Of a stretch of 26,639 nt of DNA, positions 9,598-16,006 are shown one piece after another; position 1 is the stretch's first letter, and every line of letters starts with the position of its first letter. The DNA is taken from assembly GCA_024278345.1 (NCBI GenBank), contig JAJRTK010000435.1, positions 1 to 26,639 of the forward strand. The letters are read 5' to 3'. Position numbers and translations under genes: made by a program. Under the pieces are notes generated by a model. It was not told where the DNA came from, did no database searches, and was given only the letters and a program-made list of their open reading frames with translations. Origin of the DNA: a bacterium (GTDB taxonomy: Bacteria; CSSED10-310; JAJRTK01).

Positions 9598-10311
9598 TTA
9601 GCGGAGGTTCGTGATCTCGATGCGGCCAAGGGAATCGACCCGAACGCGGATGGGCCGATCCACGGGCTTTCGGCTGCGCGGGGGGCGTCTCCTGGTTTGG
9701 CGAGGTTCGCGGGAGCCTTGACTCCGAAGCTTGCCCCCGCGCCACCGGTATTGGCGGAGGACATCGACGACATACTGTCTCGTGGAGGCGATCTCGGGAA
9801 CTCCGCCAGCAGCCGCAACAGCCGTCTCACCCGCATGATAGGCCGCCAACATCAACTGAAGGTCGTTTCTATACCTTGTCTGCAAGTGCTTGAGAAAACC
9901 GATGCCGCCTCGGAGGTTCTGTTCCGCATCGAACACATTCTTGACACCGTAGTGTCTCGAAATTCCCGGCATGAGCTGCATGAGACCCTTGGCTCCGGCG
10001 GTCGAAACGGCATGTTTGCGGAAATCGGATTCCACGCGAACCATGGCGCGAACCAGACGAGAATCGACCTGGTGCAGCTGCGAGATTTTTTCGATGAGCG
10101 GAACCAGCTCCACCTCCCGTTTGGATATTCGCGGCTTGCCTCTTGGGGCCCTGGAAATCGGGCGCCGAACCGGGCGGCTCACGAAATGGAGCACGCCGTT
10201 TCGGTCCACGTAGTGGACCAGCTCCGACGCTGAACTTCCCGGAGCCCAACAGAACGGGAGTATCGCCATCACCCCGAAGCCCAGTTTTCCAAACCCCCAA
10301 AATCGAGCCAC
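9598..10311 (-). CDS. Periplasmic lytic transglycosylase (SLT/GH23) with N-terminal DUF4124-like segment
   Basis: A 237-aa murein hydrolase that cleaves between MurNAc and GlcNAc in peptidoglycan. A signal peptide covers about residues 1-29 (ending SSA-SE). A YVDRNGVLHFVSRP stretch (34-47) resembles the DUF4124 module that often precedes SLT domains. The catalytic domain has the glutamate E94 in VRVESDF, then GAKGLMQLMP (107-115) and AAYHAGETAV (156-165). The tail is Arg/Pro-rich. The start is a GTG at 10311, chosen because a perfect AGGAGG lies 8 nt upstream. It heads a cluster with the 70-aa protein, the PEGA protein, rsmD and coaD, and R2 copy C lies about 60 bp upstream in sense orientation. 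Confidence 0.93.
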   Translation of the reverse strand: MARFWGFGKLGFGVMAILPFCWAPGSSASELVHYVDRNGVLHFVSRPVRRPISRAPRGKPRISKREVELVPLIEKISQLHQVDSRLVRAMVRVESDFRKHAVSTAGAKGLMQLMPGISRHYGVKNVFDAEQNLRGGIGFLKHLQTRYRNDLQLMLAAYHAGETAVAAAGGVPEIASTRQYVVDVLRQYRWRGGKLRSQGSREPRQTRRRPPRSRKPVDRPIRVRVDSLGRIEITNLR

Positions 10312-10319
10312 GAAAACAC

Positions 10320-10325
10320 CCTCCT
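10320..10325 (-). promoter_or_regulatory. Ribosome binding site fixing the GTG start of the transglycosylase
   Basis: A perfect AGGAGG on the minus strand, 8 nt before the GTG at 10311. It is what makes the non-ATG start credible. Confidence 0.85.
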
Positions 10326-10371
10326 AGAGCCATGTTCCCATTCCAAATGCCGCTTCCCCCCTTTGCATCAG

Positions 10372-10420
10372 CCTCTCTTGGCTGCGTTCCTCTCGGGCTA
10401 CTCGCGGCCGCTCGCATCCC
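10372..10420 (-). repeat. R2 repeat, copy C (upstream of the transglycosylase, sense)
   Basis: Type-1 copy, the most divergent. On the minus strand it has GCGAGCGGCCGCGAGT, identical to copy A over that stretch, then CGAGAGGAACGCAGCCAA, which keeps the GGAACGCAGCCAA end of the core but not GATGGGAGC. It lies about 60 bp before the transglycosylase GTG and on the same strand as that gene. Confidence 0.55.
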
Positions 10421-10464
10421 TCAAACAAGAATTGGCCGTCCCTCTTAAAAACGCGCAAGAAAAC

Positions 10465-11157
10465 TCAACGCCGGGTCGTGTCCTTGACTCGGACATTGCC
10501 CCCATAATAGCTCATTCCCGTCAACAATTCGCCCGAGGCCCCGTACACCTCGCCAAACCAGTCCTTGAAATAAAGAATTGAAAAACCCACATCGGTCCCA
10601 ATAAACCTCAAAGTCGCAAGGTCACCTTGCTGTTGATCCTGGCTGCTTGCGGGAATCGAGATATCCACCGAAAGCAGCCCAACCGGCTGGCCCTTGGCGA
10701 ACCGTTCTTCAATGACGTAGGAAACCTGGCTCCCAGGGGCCGCCGCCTCGAAAAAATCCCCCGGATCATATCCCTGGAACTCGATGGTATTTGGATCATA
10801 GCGAAGATCGAAACGGACGCGGGTCAATCCCTCTATGAGCAGAGGATCCGGAAGCTCATCATCTTCCCCGATTGTCGCCGTTCGCCCCGCCCGCACGCGG
10901 AAAAAGACTTCATCCGAGTTTCCACCAGCGGCGCTTTGCAGGCTGATGGCATTGTCTCTGGGAAGCGCGTTCGCCGGATTGAAGGAAGCCTGCAATGGAC
11001 TCTCGGTGCAGCCCGCAAACAAAATTAGCGGAAGCAGAGCTCCCAGTCCACTCAAAAATGGTAGCGGTCGTGGCAGGCAGCCAACTTGCCGCTTTGGAAG
11101 AGAAACCTCTAGTCGTTCCATCATCGCCGGTCTTTCGGATTGCTGGTGAGTTGTCAT
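10465..11157 (-). CDS. Cohesin-like domain lipoprotein
   Basis: A predicted 230-aa lipoprotein. A hydrophobic stretch ends in the lipobox LILFAGC, with the acceptor cysteine near residue 50 from this start. The mature part contains a cohesin-like immunoglobulin fold: FRVRAGRTA, then RVRFDLRYDPNTIEFQGYDPGDFF, then GLLSVDISIP and GDLATLRFIG. Such domains are used for protein-protein attachment at the cell surface. The open frame continues upstream to a GTG at 11250, but that would place an intrinsic terminator inside the gene, so the start must be internal. Candidates are the ATG at 11157 (GAGG only 2 nt away) and the ATG pair at 11124/11121, which would give a more usual signal length. It ends 153 bp before the transglycosylase. 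Confidence 0.75.
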   Translation of the reverse strand: MTTHQQSERPAMMERLEVSLPKRQVGCLPRPLPFLSGLGALLPLILFAGCTESPLQASFNPANALPRDNAISLQSAAGGNSDEVFFRVRAGRTATIGEDDELPDPLLIEGLTRVRFDLRYDPNTIEFQGYDPGDFFEAAAPGSQVSYVIEERFAKGQPVGLLSVDISIPASSQDQQQGDLATLRFIGTDVGFSILYFKDWFGEVYGASGELLTGMSYYGGNVRVKDTTRR

Positions 11158-11194
11158 ATCCTCGAACAAGATGCTTGAAGCGGAGCTTTCCACC

Positions 11195-11220
11195 AAAAAA
11201 AATCGGGGAGCGTCGCTCCC
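11195..11220 (-). terminator. Intrinsic terminator or attenuator upstream of the cohesin-like gene
   Basis: On the minus strand a 6-bp GC-rich hairpin GGGAGC-GAC-GCTCCC is followed after 3 nt by eight T. It stops transcripts running leftward about 40-75 bp before the cohesin-like start. No minus-strand gene lies immediately upstream, so it either insulates the gene from repeat-region transcripts or acts as an attenuator in a leader. Confidence 0.7.
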
Positions 11221-11399
11221 GCCTTTCTCCTCGCGGCGGATCTGTAGCACGAAATCCGTTCTAGGTCTTGGACGTTTCTGGTGAGGCGATCTAGCATGGC
11301 GGATTCAGTCACCGTGAGCGGAAATTTGGGTTAAAGTTATGGCGCTTTCACCTTCAGGTCAACCCCGGGATTGCCATCCAAGGGACAGGGTATCCACTT

Positions 11400-11670
11400 A
11401 ACGCTCATGGGAGAATCGAACCACCCCGAAGAATGAAAGAAAAGGCGCGCAGCGTACAAAGATGTGGGTCCAGGGAGGTAACTCCCTGGTGGCTGCAGGG
11501 CAAAGCCCTGCCAGGGGACCGGGGAAGGAATCCCCGGACGACCGCCGGGTAACGCGAGGCGTGACCCTTCGAGTCACGCAAACGTGACCCGCCAAGCGGA
11601 GCGAGGCGTTGCCCGGACGCTTGGCAGTGCCACAATCCATGGAGTGTCCCACTTTACGTGGATGCCCCAA
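11400..11670 (+). repeat. R1 multi-hairpin repeat, copy 2
   Basis: It begins with a lead-in (ATCGAACCACCCCG at about 11415) that recurs near 11804, then CGCGCAGCGTACAAA. The hairpin chain is: CCAGGGAG-GTAA-CTCCCTGG (11470-11489, with a GNRA-type loop); GCAGGGC-AAA-GCCCTGC (11495-11511); CCGGGGA...TCCCCGG; GGGTAACGC/GCGTGACCC; and GTCACGCAAACGTGAC. It ends with CCACAATCCATGGAGTGTCC and CACTTTACGTGGATGCCCC. The CGTTGC/GCAACG hairpin of copies 3 and 4 is missing here. Confidence 0.85.
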
Positions 11671-11691
11671 TACGTCTCCGCCGCCAAGAGC

Positions 11692-11717
11692 GTGCGCGGG
11701 CCGGAAGGCCCGCGCAC
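11692..11717. repeat. Perfect 11-bp hairpin with GGAA loop
   Basis: GTGCGCGGGCC-GGAA-GGCCCGCGCAC is a perfect inverted repeat just after R1 copy 2. No T tract follows on either strand, so it is not a standard terminator. Confidence 0.85.
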
Positions 11718-11742
11718 AAACTCCATTCCCCAATTTTGTCGC

Positions 11743-11955
11743 ATGGAGGCCTTCCGGCCTCCATGCCGGCGTGTACTTTCACGGTAACACTCATGGAGAC
11801 CCATCGAACCACCCCGGAAGCATGAAAGGCGGGACGCCGCGGACCCCCGATGTTTTAACCCCCCAATCTTTTCGCCTGGAGGCCTTCCGGCCTCCATGCT
11901 GGCGTGTACTTTCACGGCGAGACAGATGTCTGCTTTGCGTGTACTTTCACGGTAA
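11743..11955 (+). repeat. Tandem hairpin repeat with TTCC loops (two and a half units)
   Basis: Two units about 134 bp apart each contain a hairpin GGAGGCC-TTCC-GGCCTCC (11743-11764 and 11877-11896), followed by CGTGTACTTTCACGG. A third copy of the latter motif occurs near 11939 without the hairpin. Between the units lies the ATCGAACCACCCCG motif also seen near 11415. I know of no named family for this. Confidence 0.75.
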
Positions 11956-12175
11956 AGTTCCAAGCAAGGTTTGCATGATCTTGGAATTTCATTCCTTCCT
12001 TCATAAGTTATTGTTTTCATAAACTGTTTCTCCTTGAAGTGAAATTCCTTATCTTTCAATTATGATCGATCGGATTGGTCTCTTGTTGGCCTCCTCTGAT
12101 ACAATTCTTTCTTCAAATTCCTCAAGCCTGGAACCTGGGACTCCCATCGCCAAATTCGTGACAAGGCAGACTGAT

Positions 12176-12580
12176 ATGAGTTCTCTTCTCGCCCACTGGC
12201 GGACTCTTTTAGCCCCTTTCATCTTTTTGATCCTGCTGCGCGTTTGGGCGCGGCGCCGCAGCCGAAAACGGGAATGGGCAGCGTGGCAGAAGGAGCGTGA
12301 ACGCCTCCAAAAGCTCCGGAAAAAGGAGCAACAGGAAGAGGCTGACAGGCAAAAGAAAGCCGCTCAAGACCGCATTCCCTGTCTCACGGAAGAGGCCGTC
12401 GCCAAGGCCATCGCAAGAAGGGCGGCCACCATCGTCATCGAAGGCCCGCTGGCCCAGGGCCGCGATTCGGAGATCCTCCAGGGACTCCCCGCGGAATACC
12501 AGATCACCGTCGCCCGTCACGGTAAGCTTGTCCTTAAAAGCAAAGCGCGGGCTTCCCGGGCAACAGAACCGGCGACCTGA
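12176..12580 (+). CDS. Small membrane-anchored coiled-coil protein
   Basis: A 134-aa protein of unknown function. One N-terminal hydrophobic helix (about residues 10-23) is followed by a strongly basic stretch (WARRRSRKREW), then a charged Glu/Lys/Arg/Gln-rich helix of about 40 residues that should form a coiled coil. The C-terminal half is more globular (EEAVAKAIARRAATIVIEGPL...AEYQITVARHGKLVLKSK). The positive residues after the helix suggest an N-out/C-in anchor with the bulk in the cytoplasm. The frame opens at an ATG at 12062, but AGG lies about 8 nt before 12176 and a -10-like TACAAT lies at 12100-12105, so the shorter start is preferred. Not recognised as a named family. Confidence 0.6.
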   Translation: MSSLLAHWRTLLAPFIFLILLRVWARRRSRKREWAAWQKERERLQKLRKKEQQEEADRQKKAAQDRIPCLTEEAVAKAIARRAATIVIEGPLAQGRDSEILQGLPAEYQITVARHGKLVLKSKARASRATEPAT

Positions 12581-12889
12581 CCTGTTCTCCCCTTTCCGTC
12601 AGGGATTGATTGCCGTCAAGGAAGCTCTTCGGGGGACCTATCAGATACGGTTGACAAGTCCACGCACGAAAGGAACCCACCGTTCAATTCCGTGAATCCC
12701 GTCCGGCCCGCCACCGGCAAGATGCCGGTGCCACCAGGGCGGCGCCGCGGAGTGTAAAGCAAAAACGCGGGGATTTGATAGGTCCCCTCTTCGGTTTTCC
12801 CCCGGTTGCCGCGCCTGGCCTTTCTTCGGGTCCCGGAGCATGATTCCTGGTGGTTTCTCCGCTAAAATCCAACTGGAAAAAGGAATAAA
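12581..12889. other. Intergenic region holding MITE-like element R3
   Basis: 309 bp with no gene. Half of it is the R3 element (12633-12786). The rest shows nothing recognisable beyond the ribosome site of the following phosphatase (AAGGA about 5 nt before 12890). Confidence 0.7.
12633..12786 (+). mobile_element. MITE-like element R3, complete copy with 8-bp target duplication
   Basis: A 154-bp element bounded by perfect 11-bp terminal inverted repeats (GGGACCTATCA at 12633-12643, TGATAGGTCCC at 12776-12786). It is flanked on both sides by the same 8 bases, CTCTTCGG (12625-12632 and 12787-12794). Inside is a 7-bp hairpin CACCGGC-AAGAT-GCCGGTG (12712-12730), then GTAAAGCAAAAACGCG. It encodes no transposase, so it would need one in trans. 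A second copy starts at 26499. An 8-bp duplication fits several IS families (ISL3, IS66, IS1595, IS256), and I cannot choose between them. Confidence 0.85.
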
Positions 12890-13798
12890 ATGTCCAAGAA
12901 TGATCGAATTCAAAGAACTTTTTCGAGAGGAATGCTGGTTTTTTTGCTGCTCCTTGGTGCGGGACCTGTTGCCAAGAACTCGATCTGGACTGACGTCCAG
13001 CGGATCGTGGCGGTTGGTGATGTGCATGGAGACTACGCACAGCTTGTCCGAACGTTGCGGGCTGCCAAGGTCATCGACAAGGAGAATCGGTGGATCGGAG
13101 GCAAGACCCACCTAGTGCAAACCGGGGATGTGCTGGACCGTGGGGCGGACTCGCGGAAGGTCATGGACTTGCTGATGGACCTGGAAGTGCAGGCGCCGGA
13201 GGCGGGAGGCCGTGTCCACGCACTGATAGGGAATCACGAATCTATGATCTTGTTCCGGGATCTGCGCTATGTGCATCCTGGAGAGTATGCCTCTTTCGGA
13301 GGCAAAGACGCCTATTTGGATGCGTTGAGTCCGGAGGGAAAATATGGGAAGTGGATTGCCAGCCACAATGCCGTTATCCAAATCAATGATACGCTTTTCC
13401 TTCATGGCGGCATCAGTGCGGACTATGCGTCAATGCCCCTGAAGAAGATCAACGAGATGATCCGGGAAGATCTGAAAAAAAAGGGTCACCACAAAGGAAG
13501 TTTTGCCACGGACATAGACGGCCCGTTGTGGTATCGCGGTCTTGCCAGGAAGGATGAAGACGAGATTGCAACGATCCTGGAAACCGTTTTCGAGACTCAT
13601 GGCGTCAGGAGGATCGTCACGGGACATACCGTGTCGAAAGGCGGAATCCAGAGGCGAGCTGAAGGCCGTGTCGTGATGATCGACGTCGGGATGTCAAGGC
13701 ACTATGGTGGACCGGCAGGATGCCTTTTGATCGAGGACGGGAAAGCCTACGCGGTCTATCCGGAGTCTACGGAAGAACTCGTCACTGCCCGGGAATGA
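12890..13798 (+). CDS. Secreted Shewanella-like (PPP family) protein phosphatase
   Basis: A 302-aa metallophosphoesterase with a likely signal peptide (basic MSKNDRIQRTFSRG, then hydrophobic MLVFLLLLGAG). The binuclear-metal motifs occur in order: GDVHGD (43-48), GDVLDRG (79-85), GNHE (114-117), HGG (172-174) and GHT (245-247). GPLWYRGLA between the last two is typical of the Shewanella-like phosphatase group within the PPP Ser/Thr/Tyr phosphatases. It would act in the periplasm or outside the cell; its substrate is unknown. AAGGA lies about 5 nt before the ATG. The R3 element lies just upstream and may have altered its promoter. Confidence 0.92.
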   Translation: MSKNDRIQRTFSRGMLVFLLLLGAGPVAKNSIWTDVQRIVAVGDVHGDYAQLVRTLRAAKVIDKENRWIGGKTHLVQTGDVLDRGADSRKVMDLLMDLEVQAPEAGGRVHALIGNHESMILFRDLRYVHPGEYASFGGKDAYLDALSPEGKYGKWIASHNAVIQINDTLFLHGGISADYASMPLKKINEMIREDLKKKGHHKGSFATDIDGPLWYRGLARKDEDEIATILETVFETHGVRRIVTGHTVSKGGIQRRAEGRVVMIDVGMSRHYGGPAGCLLIEDGKAYAVYPESTEELVTARE

Positions 13799-14145
13799 GC
13801 GGGAACGTGTTGTGCAGTCAGGACCCTACCAAATCAGAGACGCGTTTCGGGTAAGGAGGAGGAGAGACGGACACCGGAGGCGTAGTCCCTCACACCATCG
13901 AGGAGCCGGCCGACGAGGACGCCGCTGGAAGCGATGGATAAGCCGCCGCGGTAGAGACGTGATGAGATATCCGGGTCCAGGGGTGAAGGACGATGAAAGA
14001 GAGACGGAGCAGGAAAGGCGCTCGATCGGGAATGTATTCGGAGTCGCGATTCAGGGCCATCCATGTAAGGCGGGACAGGGAATGAAAACAAGAAGGAAAA
14101 CGCGGGGCCGAGCGACGTGAGACGCCGAGCATGAGCGAGGCCTAC
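13799..14145. other. Noncoding region of unknown content before R1 copy 3
   Basis: Together with R1 copy 3, the gap from the phosphatase to the epimerase is 631 bp. This part is purine-rich on the plus strand (GGAGGAGGAGAGACGG and similar). I see no ribosome site, family motif or repeat matching the rest of the window. Open frames on both strands are low-complexity Arg- or Ser-rich and not credible. Confidence 0.5.
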
Positions 14146-14406
14146 CGTACAAGAATGTGGGTGGGGAACTCGTTGCTTTTCATTGCAACGGGTCCTAGTT
14201 CGCTCCCTGGTGGGTGCAGGGCAACGCCCTGCCAGGGGACGGGGGACGGGTCCCCGGACCACCTTCGAGTCACGCAAACGTGACCCTTCGAGTCACGCAA
14301 ACGTGACCCGCCGAGCGGAGCGAGGGGCAAGCGGTCGCCGAACTGTCCCGCTTTGAGTGGACACCCGAAAGCAACGAGTTTCCCAACCCTCTTTGTGCGC
14401 TGCGCG
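14146..14406 (+). repeat. R1 multi-hairpin repeat, copy 3, with terminal inverted repeats
   Basis: The most complete copy. It runs CGTACAAGAATGTGGGTGGG (14146-14165), GGAACTCGTTGC with hairpin CGTTGC/GCAACG, GCAGGGCAACGCCCTGC, GGGGAC-GG-GTCCCC, two tandem copies of TTCGAGTCACGCAAACGTGA, then TGTCCCGCTTTGAGTGGACA. The right end (14368-14406), read in reverse complement, gives CGCGCAGCGCACAAAG, GGG, and GGGAAACTCGTTGCTTT. That matches the left end of copies 3 and 4, so the element is bounded by imperfect inverted repeats of about 35-40 bp. Confidence 0.85.
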
Positions 14407-14429
14407 ACTTTTTCGGGTGGGCATCATCG

Positions 14430-15548
14430 ATGACCACTTCCGGCTTAACTCGAGACCACGTCGTCCGCTTCCTTATGAAGGCGGATGGCCAACACGGGAT
14501 TCAAGGCATTAAAAAAGTTCTAGTTACCGGCGGCGCCGGCTTCTTTGGTGGTTTGCTCAAAAGGCACTGCCTGGATCTTGGCCTTGAAGTTGTGAGCCTG
14601 GATCTTTGCGAAGACGAAGACCACCACCCCAACCTCCGGTCCATGCGCGTGGACCTTGTGGACCCTGTGGCCTTGGAACCGGTTTTTCAGTCTGGCGGCT
14701 CATTCGACGCGATCTTTCACTGCGCGGCCATCATGGCCCACGCGGTACAGGACAAAAATGCCCTTTGGCGGTGCAATGTCGAGGGAACGCGCAACATCGG
14801 ATTGATGGCAGGGAAATATGACGTTCCAAAGATTGTTTTTACGTCGTCGAACTGCTTGTGGGGCAGGGGCTTCGGCCGCCCTGTCACCGAGGAAGACGAG
14901 CCCGCTCCCATAGAGATTTACGGCAAGTCGAAAGTCGAAGGGGAAAAGGTCTTGTGGGAGATGCGGAACGGACTCGACGTGGTGATTTTGCGGTGCCCCA
15001 CCATCATGGATGCCGGGCGGCTAGGCCTCTTGACAATCCTATTCGACTTTGTTCGCGAGGGCCGGAAGGTTTGGGTGGTGGGCGGCGGAAAAAACGTCTA
15101 CCAGTTCATTTACGCTCCGGATCTCATCAATGCCTGCCTCAAGGCTGCGAAATACGACGGATCGGAGATATTCAACATCGGCTCCGACCACGTCAAGTCA
15201 TTCCGGGAGGTTTACGAGCATGTCATCCGCGAAGCCGGTACCAAGGCCCGGATCGCCAATTTCCCGCGCTTCCTTGCCCTGCCCGCAATGAAGCTTGCCT
15301 ACGCCTTGAAGCTGTCGCCTCTGGGTCCGTACCAGTACAAGATGATTGCCGAGGACTTTCTCTTCGACACGTCGAAGATCAAGGAAAAACTGGGCTGGAA
15401 GCCCACGGCTACCAACGAAGAAATGCTCCTCAAGGCCTACCATTACTACGCCGAGAACTTCGACGAGATCCACGCCAGAAAAGATGTCTCCTCCCATCGG
15501 CACCCGGCGAAAATGGGGGTCATCAAACTCCTAAAATGGATCTCTTGA
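14430..15548 (+). CDS. NAD-dependent epimerase/dehydratase (extended SDR)
   Basis: A 372-aa Rossmann-fold enzyme of the extended short-chain dehydrogenase family, whose members modify nucleotide sugars or sterol-like substrates in the cytoplasm. It has the NAD-binding TGGAGFFGG (33-41), FHCAAIMAH after the fourth strand, TSSN (138-141) providing the catalytic Ser/Thr, and the Y164-x3-K168 pair in IYGKSK. IFNIGS and the C-terminal LGWKPT motif are also typical of the family. The exact substrate cannot be read from sequence. The start is uncertain: 14430 has only a weak GGTGGG about 8 nt upstream and lies 23 bp after the end of R1 copy 3, and an in-frame ATG at 14475 is possible. The Rossmann domain begins only around residue 27. 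Confidence 0.88.
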   Translation: MTTSGLTRDHVVRFLMKADGQHGIQGIKKVLVTGGAGFFGGLLKRHCLDLGLEVVSLDLCEDEDHHPNLRSMRVDLVDPVALEPVFQSGGSFDAIFHCAAIMAHAVQDKNALWRCNVEGTRNIGLMAGKYDVPKIVFTSSNCLWGRGFGRPVTEEDEPAPIEIYGKSKVEGEKVLWEMRNGLDVVILRCPTIMDAGRLGLLTILFDFVREGRKVWVVGGGKNVYQFIYAPDLINACLKAAKYDGSEIFNIGSDHVKSFREVYEHVIREAGTKARIANFPRFLALPAMKLAYALKLSPLGPYQYKMIAEDFLFDTSKIKEKLGWKPTATNEEMLLKAYHYYAENFDEIHARKDVSSHRHPAKMGVIKLLKWIS

Positions 15549-15778
15549 CGGTCTCGGTCATCAGTGGTTGCGCTTCGGCGGTCACTGGCTTCGGTCATCG
15601 GTAGTAGGCAACGTCCACTCTCGCGGCGCTCGGCTCCGCCCACCAGGTATTCACGTAAAACGTGACAATGTCGTCGCCGCGGCGAAAAACTAGGCTGCGC
15701 AACGCTTTGCTTGGCCGAGGGCGGCGAGAGCTGCCAAATCAGACGCTGGCGACCGGTTTCCACGACAAGTTACTCGAT

Positions 15779-15805
15779 CTGGCGCTGCCGGACCGGCAGC
15801 GCCAG
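15779..15805. repeat. Perfect 13-bp inverted repeat
   Basis: CTGGCGCTGCCGG and its exact reverse complement are separated by a single A and enclosed by GATC on both sides. No T tract follows, so it is not a standard terminator. It lies in the gap between the epimerase and protease genes. Confidence 0.8.
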
Positions 15806-15993
15806 GAGATCGGACAGCCCAAGAACAAGTGATCGAGGAACGGAACCCAACACGAAGAAAACGCGTTCATCTTTTGCCGGGTGGCCGGCAATTTGACTAT
15901 TCTGTGGGCTTTCGCCTGAGACCATTGCCAAGGGTCGTCCGTGGCACCTGCTCCGCCGGCGGCACCGGCGTCTTTCGAGTCCTTCCAATCAAC

Positions 15994-16000
15994 AGAGGGA
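15994..16000 (+). promoter_or_regulatory. Ribosome binding site fixing the protease start
   Basis: AGAGGGA lies 6 nt before the ATG at 16007. That ATG is immediately followed by a signal peptide; the longer GTG start at 15941 would bury the signal peptide. Confidence 0.7.
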
Positions 16001-16006
16001 ATCTTG

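Larger units (their letters stand above)
11251..12061. other. Repeat-rich intergenic region without a convincing gene
   Basis: About 810 bp. 11400-11670 is R1 copy 2; 11692-11955 is a chain of strong hairpins and short direct repeats; 11955-12061 is an AT-rich pocket, unlike its surroundings, that may contain promoters. Open frames exist on the minus strand, but they run through the repeats and are best explained by GC bias. Confidence 0.7.
15549..16006. other. Intergenic region before the large protease
   Basis: 458 bp. It contains a perfect 13-bp inverted repeat (15779-15805) and a short open frame around it (15668-15832) that I do not accept as a gene. The last 65 bases are open in the protease frame from a GTG at 15941, but the better start is 16007. 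Confidence 0.55.

Noticed and set aside
11574-12059. 161-codon minus-strand frame across the repeats, with AAGGAG before an internal ATG near 12020
   Set aside because: After about 25 codons it runs through hairpin repeats and yields peptides that simply reflect the repeat sequence. A very short real peptide at the start cannot be excluded but is not supported.
15668-15832. 54-codon open frame around the 13-bp palindrome
   Set aside because: It has an ATG but no ribosome binding site, and its C-terminal part is largely dictated by the palindrome. It could be a gene remnant, but nothing supports that.
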